39,549 nucleotides of DNA from Paraeggerthella hongkongensis (GCF_003340345.1 NZ_PPTQ01000021.1:1-39549), one strand, 5' to 3'. Shown: positions 23,551-31,842, numbered from the stretch's first letter. Numbers and translations: made by a program. The notes: a model not told the origin generated them from the sequence alone.

Positions 23551-24417
23551 GTGGCTGCTGTTACCGCTTCCATGGTCAAGGAACTCCGCGAGATGACCGG
23601 CGCCGGCATGATGGAGTGCAAGAAGGCGCTCGTCGAGGCCGACGGCAACCTGGACGCCGCTGTCGACGTCCTGCGCACCCGCGGTCTGGCCGCTGTTGCC
23701 AAGAAGGCCGGCCGTGCCACCAACGAGGGCACCGTCATGGCGCTCGTGTCCGAGGACGGCAAGGCTGGCGCCGTTGTCGAGCTGAACTGCGAGACCGACT
23801 TCGTGGGCATGAACGACAAGTTCAAGGCCTACGCCGAGAAGATCGCCAAGGCTGCGCTGGCCGCCAACCCCGCCGACATGGAGGCCCTCAAGGCCGCCGA
23901 CGCCGAGGGCGAGACGGTGGAGGCTGTCGTGACCGACGCCATCCACACGCTGGGCGAGAACATCCAGCTCTCCCGCTTTGCGGTGGAGCAGGGCGGCGCC
24001 GTGTCGTCCTACATCCACGGCGGCGGCAAGATCGGCGTGCTCGTGCAGTTCGAGGTCGAGGGCGTCGATCCCGCGTCCGCTGAGTTCAAGGCGTACGGCC
24101 GCGACGTTGCCATGCAGGTTGCCGCTGCGTCTCCCGTTGCCGCGAACCGCGACTCCGTCGACCCGGCCATTGTCGAGCATGAGAAGGCCATCTACATGGC
24201 TCAGGCTGCCGAGTCCGGCAAGCCCGAGGCCATCCAGGAGAAGATGGCCGTCGGCCGTCTGGAGAAGTTCTTCAAGGAGAGCACGCTTACGGAGCAGGCC
24301 TTCGTCAAGAACCCGGATCAGACCGTTGCCGAGTACACGGCCGAGGTCGCGAAGAACCTGGGCGGCGAGATCAAGGTCGTCGACTTCAAGCGCTTCGTCC
24401 TGGGCGAAGAGGCGTAA
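23551..24417 (+). CDS. tsf: Elongation factor Ts
   Basis: 288 residues; GTG at 23551 with AAAGGA five bases upstream. Nucleotide exchange factor that releases GDP from EF-Tu. The N-terminal UBA-like domain reads SMVKELREMTGAGMMECKKALVEADGNLDAAV, followed by the core ETDFVGMNDKFKAYAEKIA, IQLSRF, the YIHGGGKIGVLVQFE strand and C-terminal LTEQAFVKNPDQTVAEY. Length is normal. Terminated by a textbook intrinsic terminator. Confidence 0.97.
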   Translation: MAAVTASMVKELREMTGAGMMECKKALVEADGNLDAAVDVLRTRGLAAVAKKAGRATNEGTVMALVSEDGKAGAVVELNCETDFVGMNDKFKAYAEKIAKAALAANPADMEALKAADAEGETVEAVVTDAIHTLGENIQLSRFAVEQGGAVSSYIHGGGKIGVLVQFEVEGVDPASAEFKAYGRDVAMQVAAASPVAANRDSVDPAIVEHEKAIYMAQAAESGKPEAIQEKMAVGRLEKFFKESTLTEQAFVKNPDQTVAEYTAEVAKNLGGEIKVVDFKRFVLGEEA

Positions 24418-24445
24418 ACCCTCTTTTCCTTACCGGTAAAGCTGG

Positions 24446-24475
24446 GACCCGAAGCTTCGGCTTCGGGTCTTTTTT
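24446..24475 (+). terminator. Rho-independent terminator of rpsB-tsf
   Basis: Stem GACCCGAAGC/GCTTCGGGTC (24446-24455, 24460-24469), TTCG loop, then six T's (24470-24475). Confidence 0.93.
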
Positions 24476-24544
24476 GTGCGTCGGAAAAGACGTGCTCTCG
24501 CGTGAAATCCGATGGGGGGTCCACCAAACCATCTCAGCCGCCGT

Positions 24545-24602
24545 CATTGTCGATCCAAAAACACGTTTTTTCGTCCAAAAACGTGTTGTTGGATCGACAA
24601 TG
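24545..24602. repeat. Near-perfect 26-bp inverted repeat (58-base hairpin)
   Basis: Arms 24545-24570 and 24577-24602 are complementary at 25 of 26 positions around a six-base loop (TCGTCC). They start CATTGTCGATCC and carry AACACGTTTTT toward the loop. No gene or T-run is attached. It may be a palindromic repetitive element, a MITE remnant or an RNA stem. Confidence 0.75.
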
Positions 24603-24710
24603 CATCCGGATGCCGCTCGTGTTTCGATGCCGTCGCCCTGGCTTGCTGGGGAAGGGGGACGCGCGATTCGACCGCGACCAACATTCCCCCATGCCGTTCT
24701 GCTTTCGTTG

Positions 24711-24748
24711 TGAAGGGCCGCATTATGCGGGCCTTCACTTTCTATAAT
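24711..24748 (+). promoter_or_regulatory. Hairpin and TATAAT box upstream of murA
   Basis: GTGAAGGGCCGCA (24711-24723) pairs with TGCGGGCCTTCAC (24727-24739) with one mismatch, then TTTC and TATAAT at 24743-24748. The context TTCTATAATGGACGCAT resembles the sppA upstream TTCTATAATGAGCGCAT. The stem occupies the place where a -35 would be. Confidence 0.4.
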
Positions 24749-24839
24749 GGACGCATTGCGAACCGAACGCGCCGTCTCACGGCGCGCATCCATAGACGAG
24801 TCAAGCCGAGGGCGCGCACCTCGGCGTTAAGGAACACCC

Positions 24840-26132
24840 ATGGCAGAAGAGATCATCATTGTCGAAGGCAACGGCGTGCTCGCGGGCGAAGTGGCCGTGT
24901 CGGGCGCCAAGAATTCCGCGCTCAAGCTCATTGCCGCCGCCTTGCTCGGCCAGGGCAAAACGCTCGTGCGCAACGTGCCGCTCATCTCCGACATCAGCAT
25001 CATGTCGGAGGTGCTGCGCCGCTTGGGCGCAACCGTGGAACGCGACGGCCATACGCTGATCGTGGACACGACCGACGTCGAGCAGTTCGAAACGCCGTAC
25101 GACCTGGTATCCAAGATGCGCGCGAGCATTTCGGTCCTGGGTCCGCTGGTCGGTCGGTTCGGGCGGGCGCGCGTGGCCATGCCCGGCGGGTGCCAGATCG
25201 GCGCGCGCAAAATCGACATGCACCTCGTGGGGCTCGAAGCGCTGGGCGTGGAGTTCACCATCGACCACGGATTCCTGGAGGCGCGCACGCCGAACGGCTT
25301 GGTTGGAGCGGACGTCGTTTTGGACTTCCCCAGCGTCGGCGCAACCGAGAACTTGCTTATGGCGGCCGTGACGGCGAAAGGCACGACGGTGCTCGAGAAC
25401 GCCGCGCGCGAACCCGAGATCGTGGACTTGGCGAACATGCTGGTGTCCATGGGAGCGAAGGTGACCGGGGCCGGTTCCTCGATCATCGAGGTGGAGGGCG
25501 TTCCGCTTTCCTCGCTGCATCCTTGCGACCACACGACGGTGGGCGATCGCATCGAGGCGGGCACCTTCTTGGTGGGCGGCGCGCTCACGGGAGGCCCTGT
25601 TACGGTGCGCGGCATCGATCCGTCGTATCTGCGTGTTGCCCTCATGAAGCTTGCCGCCATGGGCTGCGAGGTGCAAACCGGAGCCGACTGGGTCACCGTC
25701 AGCCGTACGCGCCCCCTTGTTCCCATCGATATTCAGACCCTGCCGCATCCGGGCTTCCCGACCGACCTGCAGGCGCAGTTCATGCTGCTGGCCGCGCGCG
25801 CGGAGGGCGTGTCGGTCATCACCGAGAACGTGTTCGAGAATCGCTTCATGTTTGCAAGCGAGCTTATCCGCATGGGAGCCGATATCACTATCGAGGATCA
25901 TCATGCGCTGGTCAGGGGCGTTGCGGGCCTGCAGGGCGCCGACGTGTCCTCCACCGACCTGCGTGCGGGCGCGGCGCTTGTTCTTGCGGGAGTGTCTGCC
26001 GAGGGGCAGACGCGGGTGCACAACATCGGCCATATCGACCGCGGCTACGAAGACTACGTTGGCAAGCTGGGCGATCTGGGGGCGTGCGTTCGCCGCGCGC
26101 CCGTCGACGGCATGCCGGATATCCGCGGTTAG
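24840..26132 (+). CDS. murA: UDP-N-acetylglucosamine 1-carboxyvinyltransferase
   Basis: 430 residues; ATG at 24840. Transfers enolpyruvate from PEP to UDP-GlcNAc, the first committed step of peptidoglycan synthesis, in the cytosol. Signatures: [16 protein letters not shown] (substrate-binding Lys-Asn), the active-site loop [10 protein letters not shown] with C118, the cysteine alkylated by fosfomycin, FPTDLQAQF with the catalytic Asp, and the two-domain inside-out barrel repeats. Presence of the cysteine predicts fosfomycin-sensitive chemistry. The wall-assembly LCP gene follows after 12 bases, so both probably form a wall operon. Confidence 0.97.
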   Translation: MAEEIIIVEGNGVLAGEVAVSGAKNSALKLIAAALLGQGKTLVRNVPLISDISIMSEVLRRLGATVERDGHTLIVDTTDVEQFETPYDLVSKMRASISVLGPLVGRFGRARVAMPGGCQIGARKIDMHLVGLEALGVEFTIDHGFLEARTPNGLVGADVVLDFPSVGATENLLMAAVTAKGTTVLENAAREPEIVDLANMLVSMGAKVTGAGSSIIEVEGVPLSSLHPCDHTTVGDRIEAGTFLVGGALTGGPVTVRGIDPSYLRVALMKLAAMGCEVQTGADWVTVSRTRPLVPIDIQTLPHPGFPTDLQAQFMLLAARAEGVSVITENVFENRFMFASELIRMGADITIEDHHALVRGVAGLQGADVSSTDLRAGAALVLAGVSAEGQTRVHNIGHIDRGYEDYVGKLGDLGACVRRAPVDGMPDIRG

Positions 26133-26144
26133 CGGAGGCCGCAC

Positions 26145-27635
26145 ATGGTCAAGCGCCGTAAGGGCTTTTCGGCAACGCAGTCCAAAATCACCTCGCGCCG
26201 TTTGCGCACCGCTACGCTGGGCACGCACGTGCCGCGGCGTTCGCGCGGGCGCATGAACGCCGATTCCGTCGGGTTCTCGAGCGCGCGCAAGCAGAAGCGC
26301 GCCGCGCGCGGGTACGTGGAGACCATTTTGCCGAACACGTCGTCCGGGGAGAGCGCTTCCCAGTTCTCTCGTCGCGTGAGCAGGCGCGAGTTCTCCCATG
26401 GCATCCAGCGCCGCGCGCGCATGCGGCGTCTCGTCGCGGTGGTCGCGTGCGTCGTTTTGGTGGCGGTCGTTGCGGCGGGCGTGGGGACGTTCGCGTTCTT
26501 CGGTTCGCTCGATTCCAAGATAGGCCTCAAGAACTCGGACGCCTCGTCGGCGCTTGTCGCTCCGAAAGAGGCAGCCGACGCCTTCTACACGTTGGTCGCT
26601 GCAGATTTGGACCCGGTGGGGGCGGCGAACGCCCAAGCCGGGCCTGATGCGCTTGCCCTGGTGCGGGTGGACCGAGCTGCGCGGTCGGCGGTCATCGTGT
26701 CCGTACCCGCCACCTTGCAGGTTCAGCTTAAAGACGGAAAGCCCCATCAGCTTCGAGACGCCGCTGTGCAGGAAGGCGATGCGTCCCTGATCAAAGCCGT
26801 GTCGAACTTCGCCGGGGTGAACGTGTCGCATCTGGTCAAGATCGATGCCGGCGGCGTGGCGAGCTTGGTCGATGGACTTGGCGGCGTGCAGGTGAACGTA
26901 GCCGAAGAGGTGGACGACCCGGCGGCGGGCGACGTCTACCTATCTCCGGGGGAGCAGACGCTCGACGGCAAGGCCGCCCTTACGTTTTTGCGTGCGTCGA
27001 ACTTTTCGGGAGGCTTGCAGGTGCAGGCGGCCAACCAGCGCGAGTTGCTTGCGGCGCTGTCTCTTCGCCTGCTTGACGAGGGGTCGCTTTCCTTCTTGTC
27101 CACGCTGGACAAGGTGGGGGGTTCTTTCGGCACCGACATGGGAGCGAAAGACGCGCTGGGCTTGGCCGATGCGCTGCGGGGCATGGACGCGTCTACGGTG
27201 AAGGGCGCCCTCGTTCCCGGTTACGAGACAACGCGCGATAGCGTCTCCTATTACGTGGCTTCAACCGACGCATGGTCGTCCATGATGGAATTGGTGAAGC
27301 AGGGGCAAGACCCGGTGGTCGAGAAGAAGATCGCCTCGGTCGATCCGGCCAGCTTCACCCTGACCGTCCGCAACGGCGGAGGCATTACCGGCGCGGCGGC
27401 CCAGATATCGCAAACGCTTGCAGGCATGGGGTTCAAGGTCGAGGAAACCGGCAATACCGACACTGCCGCTTACGCCGAAACGCTGGTCATCTACAAGGAC
27501 GGCGCGTTCGAGCCGGCCGCGCAAACCGTGGTCTCCGCGTTGGGCCTTGGCCGTACGGTTGCCGACGCGGGGTTCTATACGTTCGACACGGACGTGCTGC
27601 TGGTTCTGGGGAAGGATTGGAAGCCTTCTTCGTAG
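26145..27635 (+). CDS. LCP-family (LytR-CpsA-Psr) wall protein with LytR C-terminal domain
   Basis: 496 residues; ATG at 26145, GGAGG at 26134-26138. A basic cytosolic N-terminal tail of about 93 residues precedes one transmembrane helix (about 94-117). The external LCP domain follows: DALALVRVDRAARSAVIVSVPATL (about 167-190), FAGVNVSHLVKID, VDGLGGVQVNV and LDGKAALTFLRASNFSGGLQVQAANQRELLAAL. The C-terminal LytR_C domain is at about 400-490 (SFTLTVRNGGGITGAAAQISQTL). LCP enzymes attach anionic polymers to peptidoglycan; here the catalytic SIPRD-type arginine is replaced (SVPAT) and the later Arg cluster is thinned, so activity may be altered. Downstream of murA. Confidence 0.85.
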   Translation: MVKRRKGFSATQSKITSRRLRTATLGTHVPRRSRGRMNADSVGFSSARKQKRAARGYVETILPNTSSGESASQFSRRVSRREFSHGIQRRARMRRLVAVVACVVLVAVVAAGVGTFAFFGSLDSKIGLKNSDASSALVAPKEAADAFYTLVAADLDPVGAANAQAGPDALALVRVDRAARSAVIVSVPATLQVQLKDGKPHQLRDAAVQEGDASLIKAVSNFAGVNVSHLVKIDAGGVASLVDGLGGVQVNVAEEVDDPAAGDVYLSPGEQTLDGKAALTFLRASNFSGGLQVQAANQRELLAALSLRLLDEGSLSFLSTLDKVGGSFGTDMGAKDALGLADALRGMDASTVKGALVPGYETTRDSVSYYVASTDAWSSMMELVKQGQDPVVEKKIASVDPASFTLTVRNGGGITGAAAQISQTLAGMGFKVEETGNTDTAAYAETLVIYKDGAFEPAAQTVVSALGLGRTVADAGFYTFDTDVLLVLGKDWKPSS

Positions 27636-27695
27636 CGCCATGCGCCTCGTCGATGTTTCCTCCGCATTTCCCGGCTTCGGCCGTGCGCGCCAAGG

Positions 27696-27709
27696 CTCTG
27701 TGGTAGAAT
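27696..27709 (+). promoter_or_regulatory. Candidate extended -10 of the NifU-type gene
   Basis: CTCTGTGGTAGAAT; the -10 is TAGAAT at 27704-27709 with TG one base before it. It shares 12 of 14 bases with the rpsB promoter. No convincing -35. Confidence 0.45.
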
Positions 27710-27750
27710 CGGCACCTGATAACACCCATTCAGACGAAGGAGCGATTCCT

Positions 27751-27984
27751 ATGGTGGATAAGAACGACGTGGCGGCTGTGCTCGAGCTCATTCGCCCCAG
27801 CCTGCAGGCTGACGGCGGCGACGTGAAGCTCGTCGACGTTGCCGAGGACGGCGTGGTCACGGTCGAGCTGCAGGGCGCGTGCAAGGGCTGCCCGATGTCT
27901 CAGATGACGCTCGCCAACGGCGTGGAGCGCATCCTGAAAGAGCGCGTCCCCGGCGTGACGAAGGTCGTGCCCGCGGCTGAATAG
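27751..27984 (+). CDS. NifU C-terminal-domain Fe-S carrier protein
   Basis: 77 residues; ATG at 27751, AAGGAG at 27737-27742. Stand-alone NifU C-terminal (Nfu) domain that holds and delivers Fe-S clusters. Family start VAAVLELIRPSLQADGGDVKLVDV and cluster-binding cysteines C44 and C47 in GACKGCPMSQMTL are intact. Length is typical of short Nfu proteins in anaerobes. A cysteine-rich protein gene follows 33 bases later, perhaps a client or partner. Confidence 0.93.
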   Translation: MVDKNDVAAVLELIRPSLQADGGDVKLVDVAEDGVVTVELQGACKGCPMSQMTLANGVERILKERVPGVTKVVPAAE

Positions 27985-28017
27985 CCGTGAGCGTTCGGGA
28001 TTGAAGGGAAGGCGGAT

Positions 28018-28311
28018 ATGGCGAACTGCTGGGAACTGCGCGGATGCGACGAGGAGATGATGTCGCGTTGCCCGCACAACATACCCGGAGAGCCTTGTCC
28101 TGCCGACTGCCGCTTTGCAGCCTGCGTGCGGTCTACGCATGAAGTGTGCCAGGACTTCAACGTATTGTTGAACCCGGAGCGCGACTACGATGCGGCCATC
28201 AAGGAGATATGCCGCTTCTGCACGCACTTTTTAACGCACGGGCCGCACATGGCCGATCGCAAAGAAGGCTGCGTGGCCCGACAGGGCAACCCGAACCGGT
28301 TTCTGCTCTAG
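28018..28311 (+). CDS. Cysteine-rich protein (two-CW-like), probable metal binding
   Basis: 97 residues; ATG at 28018 after GGGAAGGCGG. Ten cysteines at 4, 10, 18, 27, 31, 36, 44, 65, 68 and 85, in motifs NCWELRGC, CPHNIPGEPC, CRFAAC and CRFC, and several histidines. The NCWE...C start recalls the two-CW domain of anaerobe redox proteins. No signal or membrane segment, so cytosolic. Likely binds zinc or an Fe-S cluster, supported by its position right after the Nfu gene. Exact function unknown. Confidence 0.75.
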   Translation: MANCWELRGCDEEMMSRCPHNIPGEPCPADCRFAACVRSTHEVCQDFNVLLNPERDYDAAIKEICRFCTHFLTHGPHMADRKEGCVARQGNPNRFLL

Positions 28312-28396
28312 CCCCGTTCTTCGCTTCGCGCGTTACGGTTGCGTTAACGTGCTCGCGTCGAGGCGCAGGAACGGGTATCGTACATGCTTGGATTCG

Positions 28397-28430
28397 AGCG
28401 CGGCCGCACGGCCATTCGTGCGGCCGCGCT
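28397..28430 (+). other. Perfect 14-bp hairpin upstream of pdxS
   Basis: AGCGCGGCCGCACG (28397-28410) and its complement (28417-28430) around GCCATT; CATGC and GCATG flank it more loosely. No T-run follows. It lies about 60 bases before pdxS, in a 180-base gap with no gene, and could end the preceding transcript or structure the pdxS leader. Confidence 0.5.
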
Positions 28431-28491
28431 CTGCATGCTGTCGGCGCGTTGCGGGCAGCTATTCGAACGATCGCGATGAAAGGACGGCTCG

Positions 28492-29382
28492 ATGACCGAA
28501 CAGGCGCATGGCACGCTCAAAGTGAAGACCGGCTTCGCCGAGATGATGAAGGGCGGCGTCATCATGGACGTCGTCAACCCCGAGCAGGCGAAGATCGCCG
28601 AGGATGCGGGCGCTGTGGCCGTTATGGCCCTCGAGCGCGTCCCCGCCGACATCCGCGCGCACGGCGGCGTGGCGCGCATGAGCGACCCCACCATGATCGA
28701 GGGAATCGTGGAGGCCGTGTCCATCCCCGTTATGGCGAAGTGCCGCATCGGGCATTTCGTGGAGGCGCAGGTGCTGCAGAGCCTGGGCGTGGACTTCATC
28801 GACGAGAGCGAGGTGCTCACGCCGGCCGACGACGAGTACCATGTGAACAAGTGGGATTTTGACGTGCCGTTCGTGTGCGGCGCGCGCAACCTGGGCGAGG
28901 CTTTGCGCCGTATCGCCGAAGGCGCGGCCATGATCCGCACGAAAGGCGAGCCGGGCACGGGCAACGTGGTGGAGGCCGTGCGTCACATGCGCACCGTGAC
29001 GACCGACATCGCCCGTATCAAAGGCTTGCGCGACGAGCAGTTGTTCACGGCTGCAAAGGAGCTGCAAGCTCCCTACGAGCTGGTGAAGTGGGTGGCCGAG
29101 CACGGGTGCCTTCCCGTGGTGAACTTCTCGGCCGGCGGCATCGCCACGCCCGCTGACGCGGCGCTCATGATGCAGTTGGGCTGCGACGGCGTATTCGTGG
29201 GCAGCGGCATTTTCAAGTCGGGCGACCCGGCCAAGCGCGCTCGCGCCATCGTGGAGGCCACGACGAACTACGACGATCCCGACACTGTCGCGCGCGTTTC
29301 GCGCAACCTGGGCGAGGCCATGGTGGGCATCGAGATCTCCGATATCCCCGACAACGAGCTGATGGCCCAGCGCGGCTGGTAG
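28492..29382 (+). CDS. pdxS: Pyridoxal 5'-phosphate synthase, PdxS subunit
   Basis: 296 residues; ATG at 28492, AAAGGA upstream. Condenses ribose-5-phosphate, glyceraldehyde-3-phosphate and ammonia into PLP. Signatures: [33 protein letters not shown] (with catalytic Asp and Lys-type loop), [40 protein letters not shown] with the second catalytic lysine, and [14 protein letters not shown]. Forms a dodecamer with PdxT, which is 32 bases downstream. DXP-independent route. Confidence 0.98.
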   Translation: MTEQAHGTLKVKTGFAEMMKGGVIMDVVNPEQAKIAEDAGAVAVMALERVPADIRAHGGVARMSDPTMIEGIVEAVSIPVMAKCRIGHFVEAQVLQSLGVDFIDESEVLTPADDEYHVNKWDFDVPFVCGARNLGEALRRIAEGAAMIRTKGEPGTGNVVEAVRHMRTVTTDIARIKGLRDEQLFTAAKELQAPYELVKWVAEHGCLPVVNFSAGGIATPADAALMMQLGCDGVFVGSGIFKSGDPAKRARAIVEATTNYDDPDTVARVSRNLGEAMVGIEISDIPDNELMAQRGW

Positions 29383-29414
29383 AGACGCGCCGCGTGAACC
29401 TATGAGGTCTGGCC

Positions 29415-30026
29415 ATGCAACCTATGAATAAAACCATCGGCGTCCTGGCGCTTCAAGGCGCGTTCCGCGAGCATCGAGCCATGCTCGACGGGCTGGGAGC
29501 GGCCACGCGCCTCGTGCGCTGGCCGCACGAGCTCGACGGCTTGGACGGCTTGGTGCTGCCGGGCGGCGAGTCGACGGCCATCGCGAAGCTCTTGGCCATC
29601 CACGGCATGTACCAGCCGCTGCGCGATGCGTTCGCGAAGGGGATGGCCGTGTTCGGCACGTGCGCCGGCGCTATCCTCATGGCGCGCGACATCGAAGGCG
29701 CGCGGCCCGACCAGGAACCGCTCGCTCTTATGAACGTGCGGATCCGGCGCAACGCCTACGGCCGACAGATCGACTCGTTCGAGACGGCGGTGCCGTGGGC
29801 CGGGATCGAGGGCGGCCCCGTGAAGGGCGTGTTCATCCGCGCGCCGAGGTTCGCCGATTGGGGGCCGAACGTGGAGGTCCTCAGTGCCGCCGAGGACGGC
29901 GAGCCGCTTGCTGTGCGCGAAGGGCGCGCGCTCGCCGTGGCGTTTCATCCCGAGTTGACCGATGATGCGCGCGTGCATGCGTTCTTCCTCGACCGCGTAG
30001 TGGGCGAGGGGCGCGCCTCGTGCTGA
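29415..30026 (+). CDS. pdxT: Pyridoxal 5'-phosphate synthase glutaminase, PdxT subunit
   Basis: 203 residues. ATG at 29415 (GAGGT at 29405-29409) is preferred; a second ATG three codons on is possible. Hydrolyses glutamine and passes ammonia to PdxS. Motifs: IGVLALQGAFREH, LPGGESTAIAKLL, nucleophile Cys in FGTCAGAILMA, and His-Glu in FHPELTDDARVH. Length is normal. Confidence 0.97.
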   Translation: MQPMNKTIGVLALQGAFREHRAMLDGLGAATRLVRWPHELDGLDGLVLPGGESTAIAKLLAIHGMYQPLRDAFAKGMAVFGTCAGAILMARDIEGARPDQEPLALMNVRIRRNAYGRQIDSFETAVPWAGIEGGPVKGVFIRAPRFADWGPNVEVLSAAEDGEPLAVREGRALAVAFHPELTDDARVHAFFLDRVVGEGRASC

Positions 30027-30029
30027 TGT

Positions 30030-30086
30030 GAAGCCCGTCGGCGTGGACGTCGTTCGGCGTTCGCGTTGGCGGGCTTCTGCTACAAT
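30030..30086 (+). promoter_or_regulatory. Hairpin ending pdxST and -10 box of the next gene
   Basis: GAAGCCCG (30030-30037) pairs with CGGGCTTC (30070-30077) around a GC-rich interior. An extended -10, TG-C-TACAAT, follows immediately at 30078-30086, 45 bases before the zinc-ribbon gene. Confidence 0.45.
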
Positions 30087-30130
30087 GAGGACAAAAGAAG
30101 GCGGGCGAACGAGCGAAGGAGCGTGAACCG

Positions 30131-30349
30131 ATGAGTCGAAGCGCAATCTGCCCTGCATGCGGCGCGAACGATCTGGACGTATGTCGCTACGATGCCATGA
30201 TGGTCCTGCGGACGGACCTGGCCCTGTTCACGCTGCGCTGCCCGCACTGCGACGCCTCGGTTTCCATCGTGCACCCCATTCCGCCTCAGCTGCGCGACGA
30301 GGTTCGCTTCGCCGCCATCGAGGTGGGGGCTGGCATGGGCCAGGAGTAG
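30131..30349 (+). CDS. Small zinc-ribbon protein
   Basis: 72 residues; ATG at 30131 with AAGGAG about nine bases upstream. Two CxxC pairs, C7-C10 (CPAC) and C37-C40 (CPHC), spaced as a zinc ribbon; the intervening strand LALFTLR is typical. No further domain or family recognised. Cytosolic. It lies between pdxT and lgt and has its own candidate promoter; a terminator separates it from lgt. Role unknown, possibly nucleic-acid or protein binding. Confidence 0.7.
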   Translation: MSRSAICPACGANDLDVCRYDAMMVLRTDLALFTLRCPHCDASVSIVHPIPPQLRDEVRFAAIEVGAGMGQE

Positions 30350-30364
30350 GCCCTGTACCTCGCT

Positions 30365-30395
30365 TCCGAAGGCGATCGCTTCGCCTCGGATTTTT
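30365..30395 (+). terminator. Intrinsic terminator between zinc-ribbon gene and lgt
   Basis: TCCGAAGGCGA (30365-30375) and TCGCCTCGGA (30381-30390) form a stem with one bulge, followed by five T's (30391-30395), ending 14 bases before the lgt ATG. It could act as an attenuator of lgt. Confidence 0.65.
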
Positions 30396-30409
30396 GCGAA
30401 AGGAACTTC

Positions 30410-31243
30410 ATGCTCAACAACATCTACCAAAGCCTTGACCCGGTTGCGTTCGCTATCGGGCCGTTCGCGGTGCGCTGGTACGGCATCGCCTACGTGCTCG
30501 GGTTCGTGTGCGCGGCGCTTGTGGTATGGCGCGTAGCGCGCCGATGGCGCGTGCGCGTGGACGTGGATTCTTTGCTTACCATCATGTTCTGCGTGATCGT
30601 CGGCGTGATCCTTGGAGGGCGCTTGGGCTACGTCTTGTTTTACGGCGATGGCTACTACCTGGCTCATCCTGCCGAGATCCTTGCGTTCAACCGTGGCGGC
30701 ATGAGCTTTCACGGCGGCCTGATCGGGGCGCTTCTTTCGGGTATCGTGGCGGCTAAGCTGACGAACATCTCGTATTTGACGCTGGCCGATCTGGGCTGCA
30801 TCGGCGCTCCGCTTGGCCTGCTGTTCGGTCGCTGCGCGAACTTCGTGAACGGCGAGCTGTGGGGTGCGCCCACCGACGTCGCGTGGGGCGTGGTGTTCGG
30901 TGGGGCCGCTGGAACGATGCCGCGCCATCCCTCTCAGCTGTACGAGGCGTTTCTGGAGGGAATCGTCATTTTCGCCGTGCTCTACCTGCTCTCGCGGATG
31001 CGTCCGGCTCGCCCGCGCGGTACCTTCCTGGGCTTGTTCCTGATCATGTATGGATGCTTCCGCTTTCTGGTTGAGTTCGTGCGCGAACCGGACGTGCAGC
31101 TGGGCTACTTGTGGGGCGGGTGGCTTACCATGGGGCAGCTTTTGAGCGTTCCGTTGATCCTGGTAGGTGTGGGCGTGTTGGTTTATGCGATTGTCGTGAA
31201 AAAGCCTCAGCAGGGTCTTCCTGAAATGCAACAGAGTGAGTAA
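30410..31243 (+). CDS. lgt: Prolipoprotein diacylglyceryl transferase
   Basis: 277 residues; ATG at 30410, AAAGGA upstream. Polytopic membrane enzyme that transfers diacylglycerol from phosphatidylglycerol to the lipobox cysteine of prolipoproteins. Seven hydrophobic segments are expected; visible motifs are WYGIAYVLGF, GGRLGYVLFY, RGGMSFHGGLIG (with the essential His), the Lgt signature GRCANFVNGELWG, RHPSQLYEA and RFLVEFVREPD. Length is normal. The lipoprotein binding protein later in the window (36367-37503) is a natural substrate. Confidence 0.96.
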   Translation: MLNNIYQSLDPVAFAIGPFAVRWYGIAYVLGFVCAALVVWRVARRWRVRVDVDSLLTIMFCVIVGVILGGRLGYVLFYGDGYYLAHPAEILAFNRGGMSFHGGLIGALLSGIVAAKLTNISYLTLADLGCIGAPLGLLFGRCANFVNGELWGAPTDVAWGVVFGGAAGTMPRHPSQLYEAFLEGIVIFAVLYLLSRMRPARPRGTFLGLFLIMYGCFRFLVEFVREPDVQLGYLWGGWLTMGQLLSVPLILVGVGVLVYAIVVKKPQQGLPEMQQSE

Positions 31244-31344
31244 CATTTAAGGAAGCAAAGGGTACGGTGCTTGGCAAGCGAGGCGTTTCGACGACGTTAC
31301 GGTTCGGCTCCAAGCATCGCGGTGCGCTCGCCGCGCATCGGCCC

Positions 31345-31355
31345 TGCGCTATCAT
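31345..31355 (+). promoter_or_regulatory. Candidate -10 element TGCGCTATCAT for the superoxide reductase gene
   Basis: -10 TATCAT at 31350-31355, 48 bases before the ATG. Identical 11-mer to those at 1825-1835 and 31841-31851. No clear -35. The rest of 31244-31403 shows no gene. Confidence 0.4.
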
Positions 31356-31403
31356 TGGGAAGAAGCAGGTAGACCTGTACGCGAAGCTAAAGGGGGCCCG
31401 AAT

Positions 31404-31784
31404 ATGGATCTCAAGTTTTACAAGTGCATGCACTGCGGCAACATCGCTGTGAAGCCGTTCGACGCCGGCGTTCCGCTGGTTTGCTGCGGCGAGAAGATGA
31501 CCGAGCTCACCGCCAACACCACCGACGCCGCGCTCGAGAAGCACGTTCCCGTCGTGAGCGTCGACGGCGCGAACGTCCACGTCGAGGTGGGCAGCACGCT
31601 GCACCCCATGACGTCGGAGCACTACATCACCTTCATCTGCCTGGTTACGAAGAACGGCTACCAGATGCGCGAGCTCACCCCCGAGGATGCTCCCGTTGCC
31701 GATTTCGCCGTGGCCGAGGGCGACGAAGCGCTCAAGGTGTACGAGTACTGCAACCTGCACGGCCTGTGGGTCGCCGAGGTGTAA
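31404..31784 (+). CDS. Desulfoferrodoxin-type superoxide reductase
   Basis: 126 residues; ATG at 31404, AAAGGGGG upstream. Reduces superoxide to hydrogen peroxide without releasing oxygen, a defence of anaerobes. N-terminal desulforedoxin-like centre I: C8, C11 (CMHC) and C27-C28 (VCCGEKM). C-terminal SOR domain, centre II: H47 in EKHVPVV (with the catalytic Lys just before), H67, H73 (HPMTSEHYI), and C116 and H119 in YCNLHGLW, the four-His one-Cys iron site. All ligands intact, so a functional 2Fe-SOR is expected. Transcribed alone, ending in a hairpin. Confidence 0.96.
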   Translation: MDLKFYKCMHCGNIAVKPFDAGVPLVCCGEKMTELTANTTDAALEKHVPVVSVDGANVHVEVGSTLHPMTSEHYITFICLVTKNGYQMRELTPEDAPVADFAVAEGDEALKVYEYCNLHGLWVAEV

Positions 31785-31807
31785 AGACGTTTTGCAATCG
31801 TTTCGAG

Positions 31808-31842
31808 AGCGCCCGTTCCGTGCAAGCGGAGCGGGCGCTTTG
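31808..31842 (+). terminator. Terminator after the superoxide reductase gene
   Basis: 13-bp stem AGCGCCCGTTCCG/CGGAGCGGGCGCT (31808-31820, 31827-31839; one T-G wobble), then TT. Immediately followed by the candidate pyk -10 element. Confidence 0.6.

Larger units (their letters stand above)
24418..24839. other. Intergenic region between tsf and murA
   Basis: 422 bases without a gene. Contains the tsf terminator (24446-24475), a near-perfect 26-bp inverted repeat (24545-24602), a 13-bp hairpin (24711-24739) and the TATAAT box of murA (24743-24748). Confidence 0.6.
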
